From Dermatophilus congolensis (GTDB lineage Bacteria > Actinomycetota > Actinomycetes > Actinomycetales > Dermatophilaceae): 64,000 nt of DNA. Both the position numbers and the translations under genes were made by a program. A model generated the notes under the pieces. The model saw nothing but the letters and a program-made list of their open reading frames with translations, was not told where the DNA came from and made no database searches. The stretch spans positions 1 to 64,000 of the forward strand of contig JAUNUP010000003.1 in the NCBI GenBank assembly GCA_030538115.1, in the 5' to 3' direction. Every line of letters begins with the position of its first letter. The first letter of the stretch is position 1. Shown piece by piece: positions 34,705-43,420 of this stretch.

Positions 34705-35754
34705 GTGGGGGCGCACCGCCTGGCGGAGCACTCCCGTGCGGGGCGGCGCATCGAAGAGGCGGGGCAGGTCGCGCAGGGGCACCGGGTCGGCGAAGATACC
34801 CGGGAGCCGCAGCCCCGGCCCGGTGAGAAAGTCGATCGCGGCCTGCAGATGGCGAGGCTCGTAGTTGTGCACGCCCCTGATCGACCACCACGACCGAGTT
34901 ACCCGCTCAGGGTTGATCGCCACGTCGGGCCCGGGCGTCACGGAGCCGGCGAGAACGATCGTGCAGCCCAGCCCCGCGTGGTCGAGGGCCAGCCGCACCG
35001 AATCGGTCGCGCCGGAGAGTTCGATGACGACGTCGAACTCTCCTTCGAGCGCCCCCGGCGTGCAGGAGGTGTCAGCCCCGGCAGCGCGGGCCAGGTCGAG
35101 CCTGTCACTGGTCACGTCCACCGCAACCACCTCGGAGGCGCCCCGCTGCCGCGCCACCGCGACAGCGCACGCCCCGAGCATCCCGACGCCGATCACCAGC
35201 ACGCGGCGCCCGTCGACAGGGTCGGCCGCCTCCAGGCACGCCATCACGGTGGCCAGCGCACACGACGACATCGCGGCCTCGGTGTCACTGACGTTGTCGG
35301 GCACGCGCACGATCGTGAGCCCGGGATGCAGCGCGATGTGTGTGGCGTATCCACCGGAGAGAGGCCACGGGCCGTTCACCGGCTCGTGCCCGGTCTTGAG
35401 CACGTTGCGGCACTTGGCGGTGAGCCCGCGCTCGCATCGGTCGCACGTGCCGCAACTCGCGGTGACGGTCCACACGATGCGGTCGCCGGGCGAAACGGTT
35501 TCGCCCAGTGCGTCCTTCAGCCTCGTCCCGGAGGCGGGCCGCACCAGCCGACCCACCGACTCGTGTCCGAGGATGCTCGGGGTCGCGGCTCGCCTCCGCC
35601 CCGACACGGTGTGCAGGTCGCTACCGCACACCAACGCCAGATCGACCTCTGCGAGCGCACACCCGTTCACAGGCTGCTCCGGCAACTCAATGAGGTCGAA
35701 GCCCTGCCCCTGAGTCCACTGCTGCGCCCGGATCATGGTGTCCACCGACGTCAC
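34681..35754 (-). CDS. Zinc-binding alcohol dehydrogenase, phosphonate-associated (HpnZ-like)
   Basis: A 357-residue medium-chain dehydrogenase. CGSDLHTVSG and GHESVGRLV carry catalytic zinc ligands, CGTCDRCERGLTAKC gives the structural zinc cysteines, and VIGVGMLGACAVAVARQRG is the NAD(P) fold. It matches the dehydrogenase family proposed to join phosphonate catabolism (TIGR03366). It starts at GTG 35754, overlapping the HpnX-like stop by four bases; an ATG at 35736 is an alternative. Its last codons (encoding TPASSS) come from palindromic element A, so the natural C-terminus may have been altered by that element. Confidence 0.85.
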   Translation of the reverse strand: MTSVDTMIRAQQWTQGQGFDLIELPEQPVNGCALAEVDLALVCGSDLHTVSGRRRAATPSILGHESVGRLVRPASGTRLKDALGETVSPGDRIVWTVTASCGTCDRCERGLTAKCRNVLKTGHEPVNGPWPLSGGYATHIALHPGLTIVRVPDNVSDTEAAMSSCALATVMACLEAADPVDGRRVLVIGVGMLGACAVAVARQRGASEVVAVDVTSDRLDLARAAGADTSCTPGALEGEFDVVIELSGATDSVRLALDHAGLGCTIVLAGSVTPGPDVAINPERVTRSWWSIRGVHNYEPRHLQAAIDFLTGPGLRLPGIFADPVPLRDLPRLFDAPPRTGVLRQAVRPHLTPASSS

Positions 35755-36428
35755 TGGGCCTGAAACTCGGGCAGTGCGGGCAGGTCTGCCACCGACTCGA
35801 CGATGTGCCGGTGCGGAAGTTGCGAGAGCGCGTCGCGGCCCATCGCGCCCGTCAGCACGCCCACTCCGATGACTCCGGCGTTCTCCGCGGCGAGCAGGTC
35901 GGCGATGGTGTCACCGGCCGCCAGCACCCGGCGCACGTCCTGGGCACCGGTGAGCTCCATGGCCCGGTGGATGAGGTAGGGCGCCGGGCGACCCGCCGCA
36001 GCCTCGGAGGCGCACACGACCGCGTCGAGCGTCTGGGGCACCGACCAGCCCACGCCCTCGAGCAGCGGATCGGTGATCTCGGTGCTGAACCCCGTGGTCA
36101 GCGCCACCTTGATGCCGCGAGCCCGCAACTGTTCGACCGCCTCCGCCACGCCCGGAAAGATCACGGGAGGCGTCTCGGAGTAGCGGCGCTTCAGCTCCGC
36201 GAGAAACCAGGCGTAGCCGTCGTCGACGAGCTCCTCGGTCACCTGCACGCCCCCGGCCGCGAGCAACGCCGTGATGGCGGCACGCTTCTCCGTGCCCATC
36301 CACTGCGAGAACTGCTCGTCGGTGATCACCGCACCGCGGTCTTCCACGCATTCACGCAGCACCGCGTAGACGACATCGCCTTCGTCGATGGTCGTCCCGG
36401 CAACGTCGAGGGCGACGAGGTCGATCAT
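35751..36428 (-). CDS. Phosphonatase-like HAD hydrolase (HpnX-like)
   Basis: A 225-residue HAD hydrolase of the phosphonatase-like family (TIGR03351). The nucleophile motif is LVALDVAGTTIDEG near residue 8; a cap region follows, then LTTGFST and a conserved AGDTIADLLAAENAGV at the metal site. Members are thought to break the C-P bond of phosphonoacetaldehyde or a close analogue, releasing phosphate. Start ATG 36428 is well supported by AGGAGC six bases upstream. It is coupled by four bases to HpnZ and divergent from HpnW, so the three form one catabolic set. Confidence 0.87.
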   Translation of the reverse strand: MIDLVALDVAGTTIDEGDVVYAVLRECVEDRGAVITDEQFSQWMGTEKRAAITALLAAGGVQVTEELVDDGYAWFLAELKRRYSETPPVIFPGVAEAVEQLRARGIKVALTTGFSTEITDPLLEGVGWSVPQTLDAVVCASEAAAGRPAPYLIHRAMELTGAQDVRRVLAAGDTIADLLAAENAGVIGVGVLTGAMGRDALSQLPHRHIVESVADLPALPEFQAQ

Positions 36429-36677
36429 GGGGGCTCCTACAGGGTGGGTTCGCGTCGTGGAGTGCTCCCGGACTGCCGTGCAATTCGGACAACTCGACAT
36501 CGGTGAGATCGGTCGGCACTCGGCGACGGAAGCGGTGGGTATCCGTCATCCACCGTAGGAGAGGCCGTCTGACCAGCGAGAACCGCGACGCGGAAGCACG
36601 GGTTGCCGACGGATGAACAGTTCTCCGACCCGGGCGTCCGGCGCTGAATCACGACCCGGCCCTGGTGGGGTGTAACC

Positions 36678-37805
36678 GTGAACAGCACAGACGTCATCAT
36701 CGTCGGCGCCGGCATCGTCGGACTCGCCCACGCCTTCGAGGCCCACCGCCGCAGGTTGAGTGTGCGTGTGGTCGAGCGAGACACGGAGGCGGTCGGCGCG
36801 TCGGTCCGCAACTTCGGCCACGCCTGCCTCACCGCGCAGGCCCCGGAGCACGCCGAGCGGCTCGTCGCCTCCCGCGCAGGATGGCTCGACGCGGCCGCCG
36901 CAGCCGGATTCTGGGCCCAGGAGGCGGGCGCCGTGTTCATCGCTCGCAGCGCCACCGAGATGCACCTGGTCGAGGCATTCGCGGCCACGCGCCCGGAGGC
37001 GTCCGAACTGCAGACCCCCGAGCAGGTCCGCGAACGCCTCGGGGGCGGTGACCCGCGCATCGTCGGAGGCGTATTTCTGCCCCTCGACCTGCGTGTCGAC
37101 CCCCGCACCACCGCGCAGACGCTCGCGGCCTACCTGGCCGAACAGGGAGTCGCGTTCGAGTGGGGCACGAGGGTCGGGTCGATTCGCCCGGCCGACTCCG
37201 GTGGCCTCGACAAGCCGGCGGTCGTGCATACCAGCCGCGGCGCCTTCTCCGCCGAGCGGGTCATCGTGTGCGTCGGCCACGACCTGTCGTACCTGTTTCC
37301 CGACCTCGCCGACTCCCGCCAGGTCGAGCGCTGCCGCCTGGCCATGGCCCTCGTCGAGGCCCCCTCCGGGTTCACCACCGACACTGCGGTGCTCAGCGCC
37401 ACGTCGATGCTCCGCTACGCCGGGTTCGCGGCACTGCCCGAGGCGGAGGCCGTACGCCGCGAGATCGAGGCCGACGCACCGTACCTGCTCGAGATCGGCA
37501 CCAACCTCATGATGACGCGGCGCCCCGACGGCACCGTGATCGTCGGCGACTCGCACCACTACGGCACGGCCGCCCCGCCGTTCGTCGACGAGACGGTCTC
37601 GGAGGCGCTGCTCGGCGAGGCTGCGGCGCTGCTCGGCGTGCCGGCATTGCGGGTGCTGCAGCGGTGGCAGGGGGTGTACGCCTCCAGCCCGCAGCAAGAC
37701 ATCCTGCGTCACCAGGCCGCGCCGGGCGTCGAGTCAGTGACCGTGACAACGGGACTCGGCATGACCCTGGCATTCGGCCTGGCAGCAGAAACGTTCAACG
37801 CCTGA
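36678..37805 (+). CDS. FAD-dependent oxidoreductase, phosphonate-associated (HpnW-like)
   Basis: A 375-residue DAO-family flavoprotein with the dinucleotide motif IIVGAGIVGLAHAFEAHRR at the N-terminus and a C-terminal VTVTTGLGMTLAFGLA segment closing the FAD site. It fits the TIGR03364 family, which is found beside phosphonatase-like hydrolases and phosphonate transporters and is proposed to deaminate an aminophosphonate oxidatively to an aldehyde. The start is GTG 36678. It is divergent from HpnX across 249 bases and convergent with phnE. No PhnW transaminase lies in the window, so this enzyme may supply the aldehyde for the hydrolase. Confidence 0.87.
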   Translation: MNSTDVIIVGAGIVGLAHAFEAHRRRLSVRVVERDTEAVGASVRNFGHACLTAQAPEHAERLVASRAGWLDAAAAAGFWAQEAGAVFIARSATEMHLVEAFAATRPEASELQTPEQVRERLGGGDPRIVGGVFLPLDLRVDPRTTAQTLAAYLAEQGVAFEWGTRVGSIRPADSGGLDKPAVVHTSRGAFSAERVIVCVGHDLSYLFPDLADSRQVERCRLAMALVEAPSGFTTDTAVLSATSMLRYAGFAALPEAEAVRREIEADAPYLLEIGTNLMMTRRPDGTVIVGDSHHYGTAAPPFVDETVSEALLGEAAALLGVPALRVLQRWQGVYASSPQQDILRHQAAPGVESVTVTTGLGMTLAFGLAAETFNA

Positions 37806-37812
37806 CCGACGA

Positions 37813-37849
37813 CGCGCGCCCCTTTCGCTTACCGCGGCTGGGGCGCGCG
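37813..37849. terminator. Bidirectional hairpin between HpnW gene and phnE
   Basis: CGCGCGCCCC (37813-37822) pairs perfectly with GGGGCGCGCG (37840-37849) around a 17-base loop. It lies 8 bases after the HpnW gene and 5 bases after phnE on the other strand, so it can serve both convergent units. Confidence 0.7.
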
Positions 37850-37854
37850 GCGGG

Positions 37855-39537
37855 TTACTGCACCGACTTTCGGATCCAGATCGACAGCGCCTCCACCGCC
37901 AGCACCACCGCGAGGATCAGCAGCAGGATCGTCGTGACGACGTCGAACTGCATCACCCGTGAGGCGTTGAGCAGCAGGAAGCCGATACCGCCCGCGCCGA
38001 CGATGCCGAGCAGCGTCGCCGAGCGGATGTTGGTGTCGAGCAGGTACATGATGTGCGCCACGAACGCGGGGGCCGCCTGTCGCAGCGTCGCGGAGAAGAA
38101 CACCTGCACCTCGGTCGCTCCGGTGGCCCGAACGGCCTCCTGCACGTCGGTGTCGGTCTCTTCGAGAGAGTCGGCGACGAGCTTGCTGAGCAGGCCGATC
38201 GCGCCGAGGGCGAGGGCCAGGGTGCCGGCGACGCCTCCGAGCCCGGAGATGACCACGAAGATGATCGCGATGATCAGCTCGGGCAAGCCCCGGATGAACA
38301 CGATGAGCATGCGGAACGTGGTGCGCACCGCCGTGTTGGCGACGACGTTGCGGGCCGCGAACACGCCGATTGGCAGAGCGAAGATGCTGCCGATGAGGGT
38401 GGCCGACAGTGCAATCTGCACCGTGACCAGCATCCCCTCGAGCATCGCGCCGAGAACCCCACCCGTAGCGGGCGGAAAGAACATGCCGATGGTGTTACCG
38501 ATGTTGGCCAGCCCGAAGAGCACGGACTCCGGCGAGATCTCGACCTGCGCGAGCGACGCGAGGATGACGAGCGCAAGCGCACCGATGCCGACGGCGTTGC
38601 CGGCCCGCTCCGCCGTCCATGGCGGTGTGACCCGCTTGGGTTCGACCACCTTCGCGCCGCTGCCGAGACGGGCGAACAGTTTGTCGGCCCAGGTGCCGCC
38701 GCTGGGCGGGTCCATGATGGCCGCGCGGATCGCGCCCGAGGTCAGCTCGACGACGATGCACAGCACGAGCACCGTGAGCGCGAGTGCCATGCCTCGCTGG
38801 TAGTTCAGCGACCGCAGCGATTCGGAGATGGCCAGGCCGATACCGCCGACGCCGACGTACCCGAGCAGCACTGAGGTGCGCAGGTTGATGTCGAACCGGT
38901 GCAGCCCGGTGGCGATGATCTGCGGCATCAACTGCGGCAGCACACCGGAGACGATCTGCTGCAGCCTGCCGCCACCGGAGGAGCGCACGGCCTCGATCGG
39001 GCCGTTGTCGAGCGACTCGATCGCGTCTGCGAGCAGCTTGCCCACCATGCCGATCGAGTGGATACCCATCGCGAGGATGCCCGGCAGTGCCCCGAGCCCG
39101 AAGATGCGGAAGAACACGATCGCGAGGATGAGGTCGGGTATCGCGCGCGACAGCACGATCACCCCACGCGACACGGCTCGCGCCGAGCTACCGGTGGTCG
39201 TGTTCGCTGCGGCCAGCACGGCAACCGGCAGCGACAGGATCACCGCCAGCACCGTCGCCAGCACGACGATCGCCAAGGTCTCGGCGATCATTCCGATGAG
39301 CTCACCGATCGGCGGAAAGTCGAGCGGGAACATGCGCGACATGAACCGGCCCGCGTTGTCGATCGAGTCGACGATGCTGGCGAGGTTGATGCGCAGCTCG
39401 ATCGTCGACCACACGGCCGCCGCGAACAGCAGACCGAGCACCACCCACACGGCCATCTCGTTGAACGATCTGGAGCGGCGCGGAGTCGGTGCGGAGCCGG
39501 CCTCCGACCTGGTCGCGGTGGCTACGGGGGCCGTCAT
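37855..39537 (-). CDS. phnE: Phosphonate ABC transporter permease, fused double PhnE
   Basis: A 560-residue membrane protein made of two BPD_transp_1 permease domains in one chain. The first has a span near residue 30-45 and the EAVRSSGGGRLQQIVSGVLPQ loop that contacts the ATPase; the second, from about residue 300, repeats this with EAVRATGATEVQVFFSATLRQ. Each half resembles a standard 250-280 residue PhnE, so the gene is a fusion of phnE1 and phnE2. It overlaps phnC by four bases. It forms the membrane channel for a phosphonate (or phosphite) importer with PhnC and PhnD. Confidence 0.9.
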   Translation of the reverse strand: MTAPVATATRSEAGSAPTPRRSRSFNEMAVWVVLGLLFAAAVWSTIELRINLASIVDSIDNAGRFMSRMFPLDFPPIGELIGMIAETLAIVVLATVLAVILSLPVAVLAAANTTTGSSARAVSRGVIVLSRAIPDLILAIVFFRIFGLGALPGILAMGIHSIGMVGKLLADAIESLDNGPIEAVRSSGGGRLQQIVSGVLPQLMPQIIATGLHRFDINLRTSVLLGYVGVGGIGLAISESLRSLNYQRGMALALTVLVLCIVVELTSGAIRAAIMDPPSGGTWADKLFARLGSGAKVVEPKRVTPPWTAERAGNAVGIGALALVILASLAQVEISPESVLFGLANIGNTIGMFFPPATGGVLGAMLEGMLVTVQIALSATLIGSIFALPIGVFAARNVVANTAVRTTFRMLIVFIRGLPELIIAIIFVVISGLGGVAGTLALALGAIGLLSKLVADSLEETDTDVQEAVRATGATEVQVFFSATLRQAAPAFVAHIMYLLDTNIRSATLLGIVGAGGIGFLLLNASRVMQFDVVTTILLLILAVVLAVEALSIWIRKSVQ

Positions 39538-40424
39538 GGAGCGACGACCTTGGCCGCCGGAGCCGTGACGGACTGGGCAGCCCGCGCGATCCGCTCGGCC
39601 TCGCGCTCGCCTTCGTGCTCGTTTACAGACTCCGCGGTCGCATCGACAGCGGAGACCCGCTCGTAGATCGCCAGCGCCTCGCCGCGGTCGATCGTGCCGG
39701 TGCTGCGGTCGAGAACGACCCGGCCCGCCTGGAGGCCGATGATGCGGTCGCTGAAGTCCATCGCGAGCTGCACCTGGTGCAGGGTTGCGATGACCGTGAG
39801 CTTCTCTTCGCGACTGATCCGCGTGATGAGGTCGGTGACCTGCTTGCTGGAGACGGGGTCGAGCGAGGCGACCGGCTCGTCGGCGAGCAGGATCTCGGGT
39901 CGCTGGATCAGCGCCCGCGCGATCGCGACGCGCTGCTTCTGGCCACCCGAGAGAGTGTCGGCGCGCTGGAACGCCCGGTCGGCCAGCCCGACGCGCTCAA
40001 GCTGCTCGAGCGCGTCCTGCTTGATCGACTTCGGGTAGCTGAACAGGCCGATACGCGGGCCCTTGAGCGACCCGAGCCTGCCCGTGCACACGTTCTCCAG
40101 AACCGACATCGGGCCGACGAGGTTGAAGCTCTGAAAGATGAAGCCGATTCGGCTGCGCAGGTGGCGCAACTCGGCCTCCGAGGCAGAGCCGACGTCGACA
40201 CCGAGCACGTTGACCGTGCCGGAGGTGGGCCGATGCAGGCCGTTGATGTGCCTCAGCAGGGTCGACTTACCGGAGCCGGAGAGGCCCAGAAGCACCGTGA
40301 CCTCGTGGGCCGGGAACTGGGCCGTCACGTCGTCCAGACCGAGGACTGTCGGGCTGAACCGCTTCGTGACGCCCGTGAAAGTCACGGGCGACACGGGCGT
40401 TGTTGACATCGTTGACGTAGTCAT
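39534..40424 (-). CDS. phnC: Phosphonate ABC transporter ATP-binding protein
   Basis: A 296-residue ATPase. Visible motifs are LLGLSGSGKSTLLRHINGL (Walker A), the signature LSGGQKQRVAIARAL, Walker B ILLADEPVASLDP and the switch His in VIATLHQVQLAMDF. It powers import through the fused PhnE. It starts 27 bases downstream of phnD, where an in-frame ATG at 40409 is an alternative start. Its C-terminal extension (EHEGEREAERIARAAQSV) is charged and unusual but probably harmless. Confidence 0.92.
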   Translation of the reverse strand: MTTSTMSTTPVSPVTFTGVTKRFSPTVLGLDDVTAQFPAHEVTVLLGLSGSGKSTLLRHINGLHRPTSGTVNVLGVDVGSASEAELRHLRSRIGFIFQSFNLVGPMSVLENVCTGRLGSLKGPRIGLFSYPKSIKQDALEQLERVGLADRAFQRADTLSGGQKQRVAIARALIQRPEILLADEPVASLDPVSSKQVTDLITRISREEKLTVIATLHQVQLAMDFSDRIIGLQAGRVVLDRSTGTIDRGEALAIYERVSAVDATAESVNEHEGEREAERIARAAQSVTAPAAKVVAP

Positions 40425-40451
40425 GAGGTTCGCGTCAGGTCGGCAGGGCGA

Positions 40452-41414
40452 TCAGCCGGCCGACGTGCACGCGTCGGCCTTGGTCACCTTGCACACCTCG
40501 CGGATGCCGTTGTAGTCGGCATCGGTGGTGGCGACGAAGCCCCAGCCCGTGTCTTCGGGGAGCTTGCAGTCCTCTTCGCTCGCGCAGATCCCCTCCGCGA
40601 CGAGGGCGGGCTTGTTGGCCTTGGTGATGAAGGCGTCGCGCACCTTGGCCTGCGTGTCGGCGTCGAGGGTGGCGGTGCTCATCACGGCGGGCGATCCGGC
40701 GATCGTCTCGGAGGTCCACACGTGGGTGAGCTGGCCCGCCTTGAGCTGGCCCTTCTCCACCATCGTGGCTTCCATCGTGTCGAAGGCGAAGCCGGCGTCG
40801 CACTGCTTGGAGGCGATCGACAGCAGCGACGCGTCGTGGCCGCCCGCCATCACGGGGGTCACGCCGGTCTTCGGGTCGATACCCGCCGACAGCAGGCCGG
40901 CGCTCGGGTACAGGTAGCCGGAGGTCGAGGCCAGGTCGACGAAACAGACCTTCTTGCCTGCGAAGCCCTTGATGTCTTTGATGCCGGTGTCGGGGCGGGT
41001 CCAGCCGTACGACTGGTAGCCGGGCTTGTCGCCGGGCTCGTCGACCATGGCTCCGATCGGCTCGACCGGCACGCCGCTGTCCTTGGCGATGACGTACGAG
41101 AACGGGCCGTAGATGCCGATGTCGATCTGGCCGGCACGCTGGCCCTCGATGACCGCCGCGTAGTCGGTGGCCTGCTGGAACGAGACCTTCTTGCCCGTCT
41201 CCTTCTCCAGCAGCTTGATGATGCCGTCGAGCTGGCTCTGCAGGTCGGTCGACTCTTCGGACGGGACCGAGGCGAGGACGATCGTGTCCTTGGACTCGGC
41301 TCCTCCGGTGGCCGCAGTGCTACCGGACTGGGCGCTCTGGCCGCAGGCGGCCACGAGGGTGAGGGCTGCGCCGACAGAAAGGGCGCGGGCGATGAGGGAG
41401 AGGCGGCGGCTCAT
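40452..41414 (-). CDS. phnD: Phosphonate ABC transporter substrate-binding lipoprotein
   Basis: A 320-residue PhnD-type binding protein. The N-terminus is basic, then hydrophobic, ending in the lipobox LVAACGQS, so it is anchored by lipid outside the membrane. IVLASVPSEESTDLQSQLDG and the loop AGKKVCFVDLASTSGYLYP are the usual substrate-contact regions of the family. The ATG at 41414 has AAGGAGC seven bases upstream. It is first in the phnD-phnC-phnE operon. The ligand may be an aminophosphonate rather than phosphite, judging from the neighbouring enzymes. Confidence 0.92.
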   Translation of the reverse strand: MSRRLSLIARALSVGAALTLVAACGQSAQSGSTAATGGAESKDTIVLASVPSEESTDLQSQLDGIIKLLEKETGKKVSFQQATDYAAVIEGQRAGQIDIGIYGPFSYVIAKDSGVPVEPIGAMVDEPGDKPGYQSYGWTRPDTGIKDIKGFAGKKVCFVDLASTSGYLYPSAGLLSAGIDPKTGVTPVMAGGHDASLLSIASKQCDAGFAFDTMEATMVEKGQLKAGQLTHVWTSETIAGSPAVMSTATLDADTQAKVRDAFITKANKPALVAEGICASEEDCKLPEDTGWGFVATTDADYNGIREVCKVTKADACTSAG

Positions 41415-41555
41415 GATGCTCCTTAGGGACGGGCTGTCGCGCTCATTTGACGAAGCCAACCCACCTGCGCAAACACGAGAGGGTGAACGAGGCAAGAACA
41501 CTGCCGGTCAACCCAGAGACGATTTCCGCCTACCCGCCCGCCCCGCCCGCCGTCG

Positions 41556-42110
41556 TCAGGGCTTCTCGGGGATCTCCTCCGGGATGAGGTCGTCCTTGAT
41601 CGCCTCGTTCACAATGCGACGCACGTTCGCCTCCGCGCCGCAGTCGGTGTCGAGAAGCTCGGAGCGGCGGGCGAGCCACCGCACTCCCAGATCGGCGCGC
41701 TGCTTCTCGGGCAGCGAACGAGCCGGGTTGAGGATCGTCAGCTCCTCCTCGCAAATGTGGTGGTACACATACGCGCTGAGCTTCTCGATCGCGTCGTCGA
41801 ACTTCTGCGTGTCGGTGCCCTTCGCCTCCAGAAGCTCGAGCAGCGCGGAGTTGCCCTCGGCGTGCTCCTCGTGCCCGTGGTGAACTTCGTGCTCCCCGAC
41901 CTCCTCGGTCTTCTTGCGGAGCACCGGGTAGACGACGTCTTCCTCGGCCTCGCCGTGCGCGATGAGTGCGGCGCTGAAGCACGCGCGGGCAGCGGCGCGG
42001 TCGGCGCTGGAGTCGCGCAGCTCACGGAGCATCGTCTCCATGAAGCGGTGGTCGTCGAGGATCAGTTCAACGATGTCGCCCGACACGGGGCGAGGAATGT
42101 AGAAGGCCAT
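41556..42110 (-). CDS. Hemerythrin HHE domain-containing protein
   Basis: A 184-residue protein with a four-helix HHE cation-binding layout: LILDDHRFMETML, IAHGEAEEDVVYPVL, EVHHGHEEH and VYHHICEEELTIL provide the His/Glu ligands for a di-iron centre. Such proteins bind oxygen or nitric oxide or handle iron in the cytoplasm. It is divergent from the VOC gene across 274 bases that contain palindromic element B. No partner gene is obvious. Confidence 0.87.
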   Translation of the reverse strand: MAFYIPRPVSGDIVELILDDHRFMETMLRELRDSSADRAAARACFSAALIAHGEAEEDVVYPVLRKKTEEVGEHEVHHGHEEHAEGNSALLELLEAKGTDTQKFDDAIEKLSAYVYHHICEEELTILNPARSLPEKQRADLGVRWLARRSELLDTDCGAEANVRRIVNEAIKDDLIPEEIPEKP

Positions 42111-42211
42111 ACGGCCACTCTCAGCCGGGCGGGCCGCCTCCGCAATTCGAGAACCACCACTCAGCAGAAGTTGAGCGACGAACCACAGTTTAGAAACTAT
42201 GTCCGCGTCAC

Positions 42212-42235
42212 CTAACTGCTGCTAGCAGAAGTTAG
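42212..42235. repeat. Palindromic element, copy B (core CTGCTAGCAG)
   Basis: A 24-bp near-palindrome with arms CTAACT/AGTTAG and core CTGCTAGCAG, lying between the divergent hemerythrin and VOC genes. CAC precedes it and GGAGACC follows, which matches copy A in the reverse orientation. Confidence 0.75.
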
Positions 42236-42384
42236 GGAGACCGGGCGGGCCGGACTGTTCACCCCCTGTTCCATTGCCACGTGCCAGGCCGCGGGTCTAG
42301 CGTCGCGGGCACGTGATGTACGTCACTCGAAGTCACCCGGAATCACGCCAACTCACCCGGGGTCACTCGATTCAGGAGGATGCA

Positions 42385-42753
42385 ATGCCGCACGGAGACA
42401 TCACCCACATCGACATTCCCGTCAACGACCACGCCAAAGCCAGCGAGTTCTACTCCACGCTGTTCGGCTGGCAGATCTTCGCTCCGCCCGGGTTCGAGGA
42501 CTACCCGATGTGGCAGGCGCCCAACAAGATCAGCGGAGGCGGACTCGCTCCGCGCAGCGAAGGCTTCACCCAGCCGCGCTCATACGTGGAGGTCGACTCG
42601 ATCGAGGACACCCTCGCCCTCGTCGAAGCTAACGGCGGCACGGTCGTCATGGGCAAGACCTCGATCAGCGAGACGAGCTGGTTCGCGTTCTTCAACGACC
42701 CCGACGGCAACACGATCGGCCTCTACGAAGGAGTCACCGAGGTCGAGCACTGA
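42385..42753 (+). CDS. VOC (glyoxalase/dioxygenase fold) family protein
   Basis: A 122-residue single VOC unit. ITHIDIPVNDHAKASEFYSTLFGWQI is the typical first beta-alpha-beta unit, and SWFAFFNDPDGNTIGLYE ends the domain with the metal-site Glu. Members include lyases, dioxygenases and resistance proteins, so the substrate is open. The ATG at 42385 follows a strong AGGAGG at the right distance; an upstream in-frame ATG at 42313 lacks a site. Confidence 0.88.
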   Translation: MPHGDITHIDIPVNDHAKASEFYSTLFGWQIFAPPGFEDYPMWQAPNKISGGGLAPRSEGFTQPRSYVEVDSIEDTLALVEANGGTVVMGKTSISETSWFAFFNDPDGNTIGLYEGVTEVEH

Positions 42754-42820
42754 CCGCACACCGCACCTCACAGACCAGTAGCCGAACACATACCGTGCCA
42801 GCACTGGTTGACTCGGGCTC

Positions 42821-43417
42821 ATGAGCGCGTGGAGCACGCACCCCGTCACACCCGACCGGTTCGAGGACTTCGCCGATGTCATCAACCCCAACCGGCGAGT
42901 GACGCACTGCTGGTGCACGTCACATCGCCTGCGCACCAAAGACATCGAGGAGCTCGGCGGTCCTGGTGCTCTCGAAGACGGCGTGCGTGAGCGCGCGATG
43001 CGGGCCCTGTGCGAGCGCGACATCCCGCCCGGAGTGGTGACGTACCTCGACGGCACCCCCGTGGGCTGGTGCAACATCGGGCCCCGCGCCGACATCCCGC
43101 GGCTGGCCGGATCGAAGCTCATCCGGCCTGTCGACGACGTGCCGGTGTGGAGCATCGTGTGTGTCGTCGTGCGCGGCGGGCACCGCAAGAAGGGCGTGAC
43201 GGGGCACCTCATCGAAGGCGCCGTCGAGTTCGCCGCCTCCCACGGAGCGCCTGCCGTCGAGGCCTACCCCGTGGACCCACCAGGCCGCATGGACACGACC
43301 ATGGCCTTCGTCGGCACCCGATCCATGTTCGAGAAAGCGGGTTTCGAGGTCATCGGCACCACCGATGCGGTCGCCTCCAAGATGCCCCGCCTCGTCATGC
43401 GTCGAACCCTCGGCTGA
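42821..43417 (+). CDS. GNAT family N-acetyltransferase
   Basis: A 198-residue acetyltransferase-like protein. The acetyl-CoA loop is VCVVVRGGHRKKGVTGHLIEGAVEFA, and MFEKAGFEVIG is the usual C-terminal helix-strand. A cysteine-rich early segment (HCWCTSHRL) is typical of a small actinobacterial subset. The substrate is unknown. It is convergent with the GDYXXLXY gene with only three bases between their ends. Confidence 0.85.
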   Translation: MSAWSTHPVTPDRFEDFADVINPNRRVTHCWCTSHRLRTKDIEELGGPGALEDGVRERAMRALCERDIPPGVVTYLDGTPVGWCNIGPRADIPRLAGSKLIRPVDDVPVWSIVCVVVRGGHRKKGVTGHLIEGAVEFAASHGAPAVEAYPVDPPGRMDTTMAFVGTRSMFEKAGFEVIGTTDAVASKMPRLVMRRTLG

Positions 43418-43420
43418 CCT

